From Dicaeum eximium (lineage: Eukaryota; Chordata; Aves; Passeriformes; Dicaeidae), in the NCBI GenBank assembly GCA_013396995.1, contig VWZP01008549.1:1038898-1102897 (forward strand): a stretch of 64,000 bases of DNA, in the 5' to 3' direction. Below the pieces are notes generated by a model that was given only the letters and a program-made list of their open reading frames with translations, searched no databases and was not told the DNA's origin. Position numbers and translations under genes: made by a program. The first letter of the stretch is position 1. Each line of letters starts with the position of its first letter. Below, piece after piece: positions 26,901 through 40,200 of the stretch.

Positions 26901-28133
26901 AATCACCAGCACATGCCTTTTTCTCTCAAAGGATACATAAAAAAACAAATCCCAAAAAACATTTTCATACCACAGGATAAGTGAAGGTCCAGATTTCCCT
27001 TCAGACAGAAAGGTAAATCAGCAGCATTGGTGAGAAACCTGACAAGACTGTTAAAAATATTCAAAGTGCCTTTAAAAAAAATTCAGCTAAGGTAGTTAAC
27101 AAAAATGAAAAATCAATTTGCAAGACATTTCCCCTTACATTTTTATTATCTTTCTTTGCTAAACACTTCCATGCTCACTGAGTAACATAATTGTCTTTAT
27201 TCATTAAAAGAAAATTCACATGTGGCTGCTTTGAAATAAAGAATTAAAACTATTCAAAAAGATGGCCAAAATCCTCAGAAATTTCTATCTTCTACTTTTA
27301 ACAAATCTGTGTGACAGACTAATGTACAAATTCTTTGACACGGAACTAGTGTCATAGAAGTATCTGCATACAAAAAGCCTCAGTTAAAAAAATTAGCAAT
27401 TTAAATCTGATTGGCAAGCTTCAGGAAACCTTGCTGAAGAATTACATATGAAATTATGTTCAACTTCTCACTCTGCCCTTCTACCAGAAGTTACCAGCTC
27501 TACAGGAAACAACAAATTCATGCATTTGCACCTCAGCAATTTTAGAGCAGACTCTCCCATCTTCACATGGATTTAAAACTGATAAAGGCGGCTATGAAGC
27601 CAAACTGTATTAAGGGGCTGCTTGGGCACATCACAATTTTCTTCCTGGCAATGCTGCTCTTGGACATGTAACACCTGGCCAGGATGAATAATTTTTCCAC
27701 CGTCTGCAGCAAGGTATTCCAGAGCAGATTCTTGCTGAAACCAGTGCTCTTAGTCCTGCTGTGAATACAGCACACATAGGAGTGGGACAAAGAGCTATCC
27801 TGGCACAAGGGGAATCCTGAATATCATGTCTGAGACTGTCTCCTGTGGACTACGATTGTAGACAAGGGTTGCTCATAAGTATCTCAGTGGTATGAACACA
27901 GCAGTAAATACAATTTATGCGTGGGTGGACAACACCAATTATGGACTGAATAAACATACCATGTGCACAGTATCACAAAGCACAGCACAGCTATTTTGAC
28001 TTTCACCTCAAAGTCTCTTAATGCTGACTATTACTTAAACATTCATTAGTTGAATTTTACTTTACACATCTGTGTTCCTTCTATCTCCTTTCAGAAGAGG
28101 AATGAAGCGAAGAGTGTTGCATCTTTGGATTTT
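23950..28133 (-). other. AKAP11: Probable AKAP11 3' UTR (about 4.2 kb)
   Basis: AT-rich, repeat-free sequence directly follows the stop. It has no further plausible coding on the minus strand, but many AATAAA and ATTTA words on that strand. Mammalian AKAP11 mRNAs also carry a long 3' UTR of several kilobases. The distal end was placed at the AATAAA whose complement is at 23962-23967, followed by a TG-rich stretch. Nearer signals, for example around 27.14, 27.20, 25.95 and 24.22 kb, could give shorter forms. The exact end is inferred. Confidence 0.55.
23962..23967 (-). terminator. Candidate distal polyadenylation signal AATAAA of AKAP11
   Basis: AATAAA on the minus strand within TAAAATAAAACAC, followed by a T/G-rich segment (GGCTTTGAGAGTGCTGTC) suited to a downstream element. 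It is chosen as the last strong signal in the repeat-free AT-rich block. Several upstream AATAAA words compete, so usage is uncertain. Confidence 0.4.
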
Positions 28134-28280
28134 TCATACATTTTCCAGAAGCCAACCAAAGAAAGATTTACTTAGAGCTTGCTCTCCATCAGATGCCGTC
28201 TCTGTCATTTCACAATATTTCAGCACTGCTTGCAAGAGATCTCCAACTTTCCAATCTCTTTCTCTCAGTCTTCTGCAAAG
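28134..28280 (-). CDS. AKAP11: AKAP11 last coding exon 11 (residues 1914-1961 and stop)
   Basis: The acceptor is CCCCTTTAG before CTTTGCAG. The exon encodes RDWKVGDLLQAVLKYCEM and ends GWLLENV-TGA, against the human ending FDWLLENA. Length and ending fit the family, so the C-terminus is complete. Confidence 0.94.
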   Translation of the reverse strand, partial: LCRRLRERDWKVGDLLQAVLKYCEMTETASDGEQALSKSFFGWLLENV

Positions 28281-31200
28281 CTAAAGGGGAGACAGGGGAA
28301 CACAAAACAAAATATTTTGACTGGGACATCCTGATTAAGTTACAGAAGTTATCCTTGAAACATTAGATCATAAGAGATCAGTTGTAATGAGTTAATCGTT
28401 ATTCCCACATCCATAAAAACAAAAACTTCCGCAAGAATCAAGCACTTCTCTTTAGGGCAGTCATCACAAAACTTTCTTCTGGAGGGAGCACCATTTTCAA
28501 ATTATGTGGTGCCACAGGTATGAGGGCTGTGGTTCATCAAGACTGCAGAAAACAGGAAATTCTGAACACAAGATTAAGACATTTGCCACCCCTCCCATGC
28601 CAATAATGCATGTATAAAAAGACAAAACTGTGTCTTAATAAAAGGATGTGGATTTTCCTTTCACAACATATAGTGTGGTTGGGGTGGCACAGACACTACC
28701 CTCAATGAAAACAGTGTCTTCAGAGTTGGGAAATTATAACATGTTGGGGAAGAGGAAAAGGTGATGATTATATTAAACTACCACTCCAGAGCAGAGATCA
28801 GTGTAGCTGAAAACATTTCTTTTCTCCCAGGATCCAAAGGAAAAAATCTTCCATTGCTGATGTGTCAAGCTCAGCTATATGTGTAAGAAAGCCTACCCTA
28901 AGGAAAGAATGAATTTGACAGCTTGCCCAGGAGTAAAAAACCTAACCATTTTTAGTTTAAATAAATAAACAAATATCCACACAAACAAACGATTCTCTGT
29001 AGCTTTCTGGACACCTGTCAATGCTGCATTTTGTAAACACAGTTTAGACACCCTACTTACTCTTTGGAGCTGTAAATGTTTTATCCCCTTTTATAGTCCC
29101 TACCAAGAGATTCCATATATTAAGTTTAGAAGAAGTCATACACAGTCTTCAGGGAAAGATTTTTCACAGCAACAAAATTAAAAATTCATATCGTTTCTAC
29201 TATGCGACCTGTCAGATTGCAATATAAAGTTCTATAAAAAATAAAAAGGAAGACAATCTTTCCCTGCTTCTTTACCTAGCTGATGTTCCAACTGCAACAA
29301 GGCAGGTGATAGGACTGACAGAATGAACATGGACATAAAAACATGTATCAAACATTTAACTTCTTGACAAAACCATTAACCTGATCAAGGAAAAAAATCC
29401 TCTCTAATCCTGAGCATAATATATTCTGAACACTGGAAACTTTTCTCAGTGGAAAAAAAAAGGACATCTTTTCTATATAAGAGACTGAAATCTGTAGTTA
29501 TTTCTGTGAATTTTAAAGCAGAGCACAGGAAGTAGGAGTTTTATAGGAGTCTACAACATGCAATTTTGTAATGTTTGTTGGTTTATAAAAGAATGATCAT
29601 TTTTCTTTCCTCTGCCAGAGGAAAGTGTGGCTAATGTCCAAATACCTACTTCAGCAAATACAATATAAAACTTCTGTCCAAAGAAGTTTTCCACAGTGAT
29701 AAAACTACAGAGCTGGCACCTAAATTTTAATTTTAGGTTTAATCTCACTGTTTCTTTAGATGACCAATCTGTTTCTTACTGTCAGACGAGCGAAATATTA
29801 GAGTTGACTCAAAATAGGAATCTTAAAACAGGTAGGTATGGTCTGATTAAAAAGGGAATACATATGATTTCTTAATCCAGGCACTTGCATATCTACATTG
29901 TCAGGCATCTCACAGAAGTCAAAAACTATCTATTCTAATTTACTGGTTTCTCATTACCCTCCTAACAAATGTACTTTGTTCCATACATAGGTGCTTAACA
30001 TCTTTCTGCCTTGCTGAGCATAACAAGTACCCTTCAGTAAGAGTTCATACCTAGCTGCAGCAGTAAGACCCTGCCTGATAGATGCTAGGAGCACTTCTGC
30101 CTTTTCTGCCGCCACATCACACCGGTGGCTCATTACCTGCCGTGATCAGCTTACACAAGCCTTTCCTCCCTTCCAGAACTCACCACGTGCTTATACAGGA
30201 ATTGGCTGTTTCGGACGTGCTCTAAGCCCGGGCGGGTTCCCAGGAAGCCCAGGTAACTCCCGAGGGTCCCCGAGAGATGCCCCAAGCCGGCGGCTGCCGA
30301 GGGACCAGGACTGCGGCCATGGTTTCCTGCTGGGCTGCGGCGCCCTCTGGAGGGGCTCGCTCAGCTTTACAAGACCCGGGAATGACTATTTCCAATTTAA
30401 TTCGGTCTGGGTCAGAGAGCATTCCAGTTGGGAAGTGGGGTGGAATAAAAACCAGGTAATCATTCTCTGCCTCCGGGGAGGGAAACAAAATTTCAATTTA
30501 TTTTAACATAATTGCATCTGGAGAACTAAAAATAATCTATAAAACTAACTGAAACAATTAACTACTGTAGCATTTTCAGGACCGCGTAACTCCTGCCTGC
30601 CAGAAGGTCTAACCTTCAGGTGTCAACTCGGTATCAATTTATGACTGAAGTGTCAAGTAGAAAAATATTCTAATTTTTTAGGAGGGCACACATAACAGAC
30701 ACTGCTATTTTCCAGAGTGCTCTTCTCATTATGTCCTCTTATTAAGGTAGCTGGAGTTATGCTCAGATACAAAGCCAGCTAATAATATCTTTCCTGTGTG
30801 TCCTGGAGCATTGGCTCAAATCTCAGCACCACAACTCCACAGTCTCTTAACTCAGAGCTGGCTGAAGAATGAGAGACTCAAGGAAAAATCAAAAAAAGAG
30901 GTACCTGCCATCTCTTTTCTGTCTTTCATATTATATTGTTAGATACACGTGTCTCAGATACACAGAAAATAATGTGTGGGTCCTACCACTATCCTACCCG
31001 AGAGTATTTGCAACAAGCATGAAAGAGACGAACAGATCTTCAAGAGAAGGCAAAAAACTCCATGAGGTCGGAATGACTGTTATCCCTAACCGCGACTCCT
31101 TCACATCCAAAAACCTTCTGAGACTGCTCAGCCAAGCATGTGAGAACAGAAAAAGTGATGTATTTTCTTCTTTGTGTTAAGGCACTTAGAAACTGTAACA

Positions 31201-34200
31201 AAGAAGAAACATAAGAATATAAGGACTAAAACCAACAATTGCAAACAGCACAGAAATGGAGAAAAGTATTCTCAAACTGCATTCCAGTTTATGGAAGCAC
31301 AAAGTCCACTCTGTCAGAACTAATGTACAGCAAAACATATGCTTGAAATCATTCTAAACCAAACATACCAAGCTCCAGAAAAGGAGCATAGGGCAGATAT
31401 TTTCATATGCCCAAAAAACATTTCCAAACTTTCTGGGTTATTTCAAATAAGAATGCGAAACTTCCTACTCTCAAAATCAAATGCGTATTCCATACAGTTA
31501 AATAGGCAGAAAAACACTCCAAAATTATCATTCTCTGTGTGCTAGGAAGGGAAGAGCATTCTCTGAGGAAAATGCAGACCAGGTACGATCCAGACTGGCC
31601 TCTAGGCACCTTTCACATCCTTACCACAGGTCTCCAGTAACTAAGCACCATCAGGGCACACATCCATCCAGCTCTGGGAGTCTGTTTTGTTATACTGACC
31701 TTTACCTCCCAGTAACTCCACTCTTCTCCTCAAATGATGCTGTAAGCTTTGGAAAGCCCCAAGCTGAAGAGTCAATATTAAATTTCAGAACTGAGAGCAA
31801 GCTTTTCCTTCCTTAATATACTGGTAAGTACAGTAAGTAATTTTTGCCAAGATCTTGATTGTTAAAATCCTGTTAATGGCATCACGTTAACACTTTTCGC
31901 ATTATCAGGTCACAAAATATAAATATTTTATAATTATCATTCCTGTGAACCTCATCATTAGAGACAATGCCTATATATCTATTAAGTTAGCCTTTCAATA
32001 ACAAGGTAACCTTGAAGTAACTTCTTGGTTGATTAAAAAATATAGGTTTAATGTAAGAAAATCCAGATTATCATGTGTAGTTTGGTGTGCAGCCATGAAA
32101 GAGCAGGTTTTATGATTTTATTGGAATAATAAGTTTCTCTTATGGGTTTCTGATGGAAATACTCAGGACAGTGTGCACACCAAAATACTGAGCATTTCCA
32201 AAGAGACACAAATTGCTAAAGCCCAGTTCTTTGAAAGTTTGATTAATAAAACAAAAGTAAAGGCACCTAAGAATAAAACATTCTTAATGAGAGCTCTTTT
32301 TAATAGCTTTGGTTTTAGTTGCTTACAGAATGAAGACATAGTATTTTCTTCAAAACTAAACTTCTTTCTCACAAGAAAATGTATCTGTGCTATTAAAAAA
32401 CCCAAAACCAATGCAACGCAACACAAACCAAAACAAAAAAAACAACCCTAAGCAGAACATGTTAAGTTAGAAAAAAATGTGCATGACCAAGTTCTTGGAA
32501 AGATTCAATTTAAAGACAATTAAACACTAAGTAAAAAATGCCTGAAAAAATATAATTTTCACCAAACAGAAATGATGTAGTTGCATCCTTTTTGGAGTAA
32601 AATACTTTTAAGTGAAGAAGTCAAAGAACCAGCTTCGATGAATACTGGCTTGTGTACGGTATATACACAGGTGAAACATGCTGTTCCACTTTGACCTCTC
32701 AGGATTTCAATAATGATTCTCCTCAGCAGTGAACAGCAAATGAAGTAATAGCAGCTGGTATATCACAGCAAATGGAAGGCAAGGAATCCTTCCCCTTTCC
32801 CACCACCCATCAAACTTACAAAGACGAATTCCCTTGCAGCAGTGTCGCGGAAGTGAAGATCAGACACCTCTGTTTCAGAAGCTGCCAGCCATTGGAGTGC
32901 TGCTCTCAGCTGTGGGTCCACGAGATTTGGTTCCAGATCAATATTCATTATTGATAAAGTCTTTCGCACTTGCTCCAAACCTAACATTAAATACAAAACA
33001 AGCAAATCTATAGCTTCAAAGTGTCTAAAAAAAATCTCTGAAGTTCACTGTTTACAGACTGTATTATCTAAAAAAACCTCCTCAATTTAGTATACACAGA
33101 TAATACGAAAGGAAAAAAATTAGATTGGTCTCAAGTGTTTCAGAACTTTCCCATTAGGAAGAATGGTTTATCTGATTTACAACTATCTGCAAACATAGCT
33201 AAGTATTAAAAGGTACCTGAAGTATAATGCATATTCCAAATGACAAGAAATTTAGCACAGACTCATAAAGTGAACAGCAATGGCTCTCACATGGTCCATC
33301 AGTTCCTTCCATTCCCAGCTGTTATTTTTTGCTATGCCTTCATCTAACTTATTTTAAAAAGTGTGTATTTCTGAATTCCTTCCTGCACTGATGGGACTGC
33401 CTTTTGAACTTTTCCAAAATATACCACTGGTTTTACTGAGGCATATCCAGTTTTTCAACATTTCTTTTACAGCCTAAGTTCCAAAAATTTGTACAGCATT
33501 GGAAGAGTAGTTGTGTTAACAACACTTAGGACCTACAATATTGTCAACTGCTGTTCTCAAGCTGAGTTTCTGTATCCAGCTACCACAGAGATCCTTTGTC
33601 ACACGCCCAGAAACAACTAGGCAGTGCTCTCCAAGTTGGAGTCACTACTTCCAGATTACTGAACTTGACTCTAGAAACATGGAATACATTAGCAACAAAA
33701 ATATATTCATGTTGAGTTTACCTCAGTCTCAATACTCTTCCAACTAAGGTTATGAAAATTGAAGTACATAAGGTATTCATTCCCAACTGGCAAAGTCAAG
33801 CAAGTTGAAACAGATTCCCCCAGAAGTAAAAGCAAGAGAAAATTAACTAGCAAAACTGTCAAAAAACCCTGTGCTTTTAGTGGATAACAGATTATTTGTC
33901 TAGAAGCCTCAATATGTAACTTCTTTATAGGAGAAAGAACAATTTTTTTAAAATTATGACAGTGGGTGGAAAGCATTGTATTAACATTGCTGGGAAATTT
34001 TGGTACATTTTTTAGTCTTATAAAATAGATGTACATTTGATAATAAGGCTTTGATTCAAATTCTTTGGTGACCAAGGCATAGCCAGCTTTGAAAAAGACA
34101 GACATTTCCAGGTATGACATGAACAGAACTTCCAAATGTACAAGACCAGTACAAAGTGTTCTACCTAGCACACTGTTTAAACAGTCCCACAATTACACCA

Positions 34201-37200
34201 CAGCAAGAGCCTTTTCAAAACAATAGTGAGAAGGTGAGGAACTTACACTGGAAAAATTTCACTAGAAAATCCTAAATACAGTATAAAGCAGTCTGTTGCA
34301 CTACAGACAGCAGGTGACACCTAAACCATGTAAAAAAAAAATCCAATCATTACCCTAATTGAGCAATTTGAGTATTTGAGATGCCAGAACTTTTTAAAGT
34401 TGAGAGCAAAAGAAAGCAAAAACATACTGATAAAGCAGATGAAACCTACAGAGCAGAAAATATTTGAATTACAATTATTCTGAAGAAAAAATACTCATTA
34501 ATATAGCTTTATTTTCTCATATCCTTACAGTCACATCTGATTTAATACAATTAAGAGATGTTGGTCACTTATACACATTTTCCAGGAGCTTAAAAAGAGA
34601 GAAAAAAATTCCAAAACAACCAGAAACCCACATATCTTTCTGCTTACACTAAGACTACTTGAAGATTTGCAACAAGGCTGAATATCCTCTGTAAGGAAGT
34701 AGCAGAGGTTCCTGAAAATGCTTATTTCATCTTCAGAACATACCCAACACAAAGAAGCTCTGTTACAACTTGTTCTAACATCAGCTCATGTTAAAACTAT
34801 CTTCACACACTGTGTATTCAGCCTGTTTTCACTTCAGTTGACAACCTTTGGTGCATCAATGAGACTGGAACCAGAGCACAGAGATCTTCTAACAAACCAC
34901 AAAGTTGTAACAAGATTCTGGATAGACCTTATGTTATACTTCATTAAGAAGAAAGAGAAAATAGCAAATGCATCGAATCCAATATTTTTATTGTTTTTCA
35001 TTACTCTCTCCCAAGATCATTGTGTCCAGTTCAAGTCATTTCTTCAGCATTTTGAACGCAGCCATGTGGATGCATTGCCACGGCTCCTTAACAAATATTT
35101 TTTTAAAAGTTAAACTCTGCATACAAATTCACACTTTCAACAAGCTGATCAAAGTTCCCTACCTTATGTTATTAAATTCATGTAAGCATCAGTAAGTAAC
35201 TACCACTTCCCAAAGGCTGCAAATTTCAGTCTATTAAGAGGATTATGTCGGGCATTACTCGAACATTCTGACTCTTCACTGACATTCATTATGATGAATA
35301 GGGATAATAGAGTTGTCACCTTGTTTTGCAGACTACAAAGGCAAAGAATTAACAAAAGAATTAATGTACAATGCACAGGACAAGAACAGTAGTATATGCA
35401 GGAACTGACATTACCTTCTACAGCATCCTTGGAATCTTCATCTTTATCTTCTGTTCCATCACTGTATTTTAATTAAGAAAATAAACATATTAATACAATC
35501 CAATATATGTACTAAATGTAGTAAATTCTAAGACTGTAATGAAGGTTAAACAACAAGAAAATCATAAAAGAATTAAGGAGTGATCATGAAAAGCAGCTTT
35601 GCTTCTCACACCATTTCATGTTGTAAACAGACATCATCAACTTCACATGATTTTCTCTTAGGAAAAGAAGGGAGAAGAGAGAAACAAGAAAGGTGTTAAA
35701 GGTGCTACTTCCAGATTTTAATAGTTTTGCTTCATATGTGAAAAGGTTGAGCCACCTTATGTTACAGATAGGAACAGCTATAGGTAAGCCTAAGTGGTCT
35801 ATAAAAACCAATTACTACGCAACTCTGAAAGTTTACACAAGCTAAAGGGAAAAAACCCCAGAAATCCTGTAGGAAGCAAGCTCTAGTCTGCATGAGAAAA
35901 AGTAAATCTAAAGACTTGTAAAACTGCAGGCAAGAACATGCAAAAAAGGGACTCTTTTGCAAGCAAAACAAATTAATCAGTTTTAGCACAGAAAAATTTA
36001 ATCATTCAGGATGGATTATTAATGAAAAAAATCATACTGTGATTAAGTGAGAAGAGTGTGAATAATGTATCAGCATAAAAATGTACTGTATTTTTATTTT
36101 CAAAAATGATGATTTCATGCATTAATTATGAGGAACCCATCTGGTTTATATTTCTCAACTCAACCAACCTGTCTGATGCTGGAAAGGATAAATTCTCCTC
36201 ATACATATCCCCTTCTAAACCAAGACTGCTCCAGCTACTGCTGTTACCATTACTGCCAGGAGAAGAAGAGAAGACAGCTGAACTAGAAAAGAACAATAGC
36301 TCAGACTAGAACCTTCATTTTCCTTTCACCTCTTTTGTCAAGACATTTAATACAAGAGAACTGAAACTTTCTAGGTTTGCTGGAACAAACGTGACTCAGT
36401 CCTATCCAGAGCAGCAATGTGCACGATAATGCAAAACTAGCAGGTTTCAGTACATTGGTGAAAGTATCAATTTGTACTCATTAATTTTTCAGACCAATGC
36501 TAGCAGGAATTCTGTCCTCAGGTCTAAGCACGTCATTTGTTACTTATAAAAGCTAACAATTTCAAAAGGATTACTTGTAAGAAAATTGATTACATCTGTA
36601 TTATTTGCTTAAGGAGCCACTAACACTTATTAAAATTATGGATTGTGAAGACAACTTCACAAAAAATCTTTCAATCTCACTCCAAAAGCCCAATAACGAT
36701 CTCCAACAGCCTGATGAGAAGGAATTCCTAGAGTAAATAATTTTAAAAAAAATTTTAATATTGTTCTGCAAGTTGATCTTTTAAAAAAAAGGAGGTTTAT
36801 AAATCTGTGAAAACAATACTGAAAAGATTACTTCACTCACAGCTCACAAAAATACTGCATTCAAAATAAAAACTGAAAAAACTGAGCATGTTCTTAACAC
36901 TCATTAACTTCAGTCATTATAAATAGCACGGTTTGTTAAGCCTGTCAATATGTACAAGATTGAGCAACTCATATGATTAAATCTCATTCCTCAACTTCAT
37001 ACCTCCCCCAGAGCATGTCTGGAAGCCTTCCAAGAACAGGACTTCCAAATATCCAGCATTCTTCAAGAAAGAAGACTGTCTACTAGAGATGGCATGAGAA
37101 GCTGTGGAGTAACTGCAGAGAACAACGGCTGCAAGAATATGCTTTCTCCACCTAAGTTTTATGTGACTGTTGAAGCTCATTCCCACTCATGGCAAACGGC

Positions 37201-40200
37201 AAAATGGTGGAAGAAAACATTTCAAGAGACAGACACTGATCTCTTTCAAGTGTTTGCCAGTAACATTATCACCTATCAGTGTCCCTTGCTCTCCAGCATG
37301 CCTTCTTGCATCCCAATTTCAAAACAGCGAACAGCAGGTTAGCAGGTCTACAATATAAACACACTCAAATAACGTGAAAAAAGTTTAAGAAATTGCAAGT
37401 GCCTTATTCAGTACATTGTTGCTTATTTAGACTACATGTCCAAAGAAAATTAAAAGAGTTCTCTTGTTATAATTACAAGAAAAAAGAAAATTAAACAGCA
37501 GAAGCCTCTGAAGAAACCAACTCACAGAGAATGCAAACCTGGTCTAAAAAACATTTCTCATGCTATTGTGTGAGACTATCACATTTTACATTAAATATTA
37601 AATTTGGCTTAAAAACGTTAATTTACAGGTATAAAAAAATTAATATAGTCTATTGGTATCAATACTTTGCACTCACAGTGCCTCTTCCACTGGAAGTTAC
37701 AGATGCAAAACAAAAACAGAAGTAAAAGCTGCCCTGGTCTGCAGACTAAAGGATAAAGAATTTGTAATCTAATAGAGTAACCTCTGCACACTACTGTTCT
37801 GATTAGGTAAGAGACAATGCACGTTACAGAGGTCAATCTTGGTCTGAAATAATAATATATATTGAACCATATGATTACAGAGAGGTATGAGAAAGGGATG
37901 AGACCTTTTCCTAATTAACAGCCAAATCAGCAGTCTTTAAAATAAACTCCTGTAACCACAAAACAAGCAATAAACAGACAAAGGCATTATAATGCCTCTG
38001 TAATGGTTCATGCAGTTCTTCAACAAGAGCCAGCAGAAGAATAACAAGAAAAGCAGGAGGCTTCTGCTCTGAGTTATAAACCAACCTGCATTCTGGATGA
38101 AAAGCCTGTGTCTACACCTATGCTTATACCTACACATCAACTAGAGAGAAAGCTTAAGAACTTTTTAATTCTTAATTTAAGTCACTAGATTCAGGCATGA
38201 AAAGCAGAAGACACTAGCATTTCCCTGCATAACTAATTAGCAAGTTCTCTAAATAATTTTCATCTTATTGGAGCTGCCCACAGGAAGCAGTGAATTAATT
38301 TCTTGTTTTGCTTTGTTTGTGCACAGCTTCTGCTTTACCTGTTAAACTGTCTTTATCTCAAGCCATGAGTGTTCTCATTTATACTCTCTTCCAGTTCTTG
38401 CCCCACCCCACCTTGGCAGGAGTGACTGACTGGCTGGGTGGGGCTTACCTGTCAGCTGGGGTTAAACCACAACAGGGTATTATTACTGAATCTGGTCTTG
38501 TTACAGATCTCCTCCTGGCTATCTTTTTTTACACAGTGCAACAACCCCAGATCCTTCCTTCCACCTGATAAACCGCAGCCACACAGATGAACACACGAGC
38601 TGCTACCAAGCCACAATTAGTTCTGTAAAACCAGATGATCAATTTGCATATGCCTGTTTCCTCCATCAACACCTTGCTATCCAAATTATGCCTCCCCTTC
38701 TATGAGTAACAAGTTAACTCAGGTCATTCCTCCTCTAATGAGCCACAGATTTTCTTCCAAGTTATAAAAATTACCTTCTTTCTGTTTACATCTTTTTTGG
38801 GAATGATAAACAAATAACAAATACAACACAAGTACTACTGGTCCAGAATTTTTTTAATGCTTTTTCCCTTTATCAACTAATCTATATTTTATTGTGTATT
38901 TGTAACTGTGAAAATAGCAAATATTATTCCTTATACTCAGATCTTCATCCTAATTTTCACTTGTTCAAGAGATGATGTTTTACTAAAATAACTCTGAGTT
39001 AATGCGTTGTTTTACAAAATTATTAAGGTGTATGAGTGATAAATTATAGTAGTGTGTTGATTAAATTATTTAGTTAAAACATGAGAAGTACTACAGACAT
39101 TTAACTGAGCAGTTTCATATCAGCAGCAAATAACCTATTTAGATATTACTTAAGCAATACGTCTCCCAAACTTCCTTTAATCTCAGCAATGCTGGAAGTA
39201 GCAACGAAAGTAAAAATATCTCTCCCATTTCTGCTATTCTTCAACAGAAATGCTGAACTTTTTTATATCAATCATAAAAAACTAAGTTTATTCGTTCCTC
39301 ATACATTCCTTATATAGAAGCTTGGGCCACAACTCTCAGTATAATTCTCCCTGGAAACAGGCAGAGACATTGCAAATTTTAGAAGTGCCATTCTAATCTT
39401 TGCTAGTTATCAATCAGCCAGGAACAGTACAGTGAGAAACTGTAGAAAAAGTTACTACCCTGAACAGGTAAGTTTCAGTATTATACACTGCAAGTCCATG
39501 GTTAGCAGTATATAAATACTCCACCAATGTCAGTTACAGCAGCTTATAAATTCCAGTCCCAAAAAAGACAAAAATAGCTGTAAAAGCTCAGCATGCAAAT
39601 TAAGCTTTTTTACTCTAATTACTTTTTTTCAAAAATAAATTAATTTATATTAAAATTTTCTCAAGGATTAAGTTTTAGTATTTTAGAGCACAATTTATAA
39701 ACTGTATTCTCAAGCTGTATTTTACACAGGGCGGTTGTTTTTAAAATGCTTACAACTTTTGCTAATACTTGAATTTTATACGTACAGTTTTACTTTATGC
39801 GATTCCCTGGCCTCAATGACAATGCACTCGCCATATATTTTACAGAGTATGAACATTCATGGCCAACAACATTTTGTAAGAAAACAAAATCATGATATTA
39901 GAGCCATATTAAATAAAGTCATTGTGTGTTGAAGACAAAAATAATCCCTTCTCCCCCAAACCCTAGGAGAAATATCACTTGATGGCAAGTTATTTGATGT
40001 CAAGGTAACTGTTTAACTATACTAACATCTTCATAATTACCTGTCACTTAGGTGAAGAAAACTGCTGCTCTCATCAGGATGTTCATCTTCAAAACTTAGA
40101 TTCGACCAACTCCCAGTGCTATCATCACCAATACTAAGACTCATCTGCTGGCTAACAACAGATTCAACAGAGTGAAATCCTTCTCTTCCAACAGAGCTAA

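Noticed and set aside
30222..30488. 88-codon minus-strand ORF in the intronic CpG patch
   Set aside because: Favoured by high GC. The product is not recognisable, and there is no splice acceptor or donor linking it to AKAP11.
33707..34192. 161-codon minus-strand ORF
   Set aside because: It lies inside AKAP11 intron 9 in AT-rich DNA, has no recognisable domain, and has no splice sites joining it to the gene. It is probably a chance open frame.
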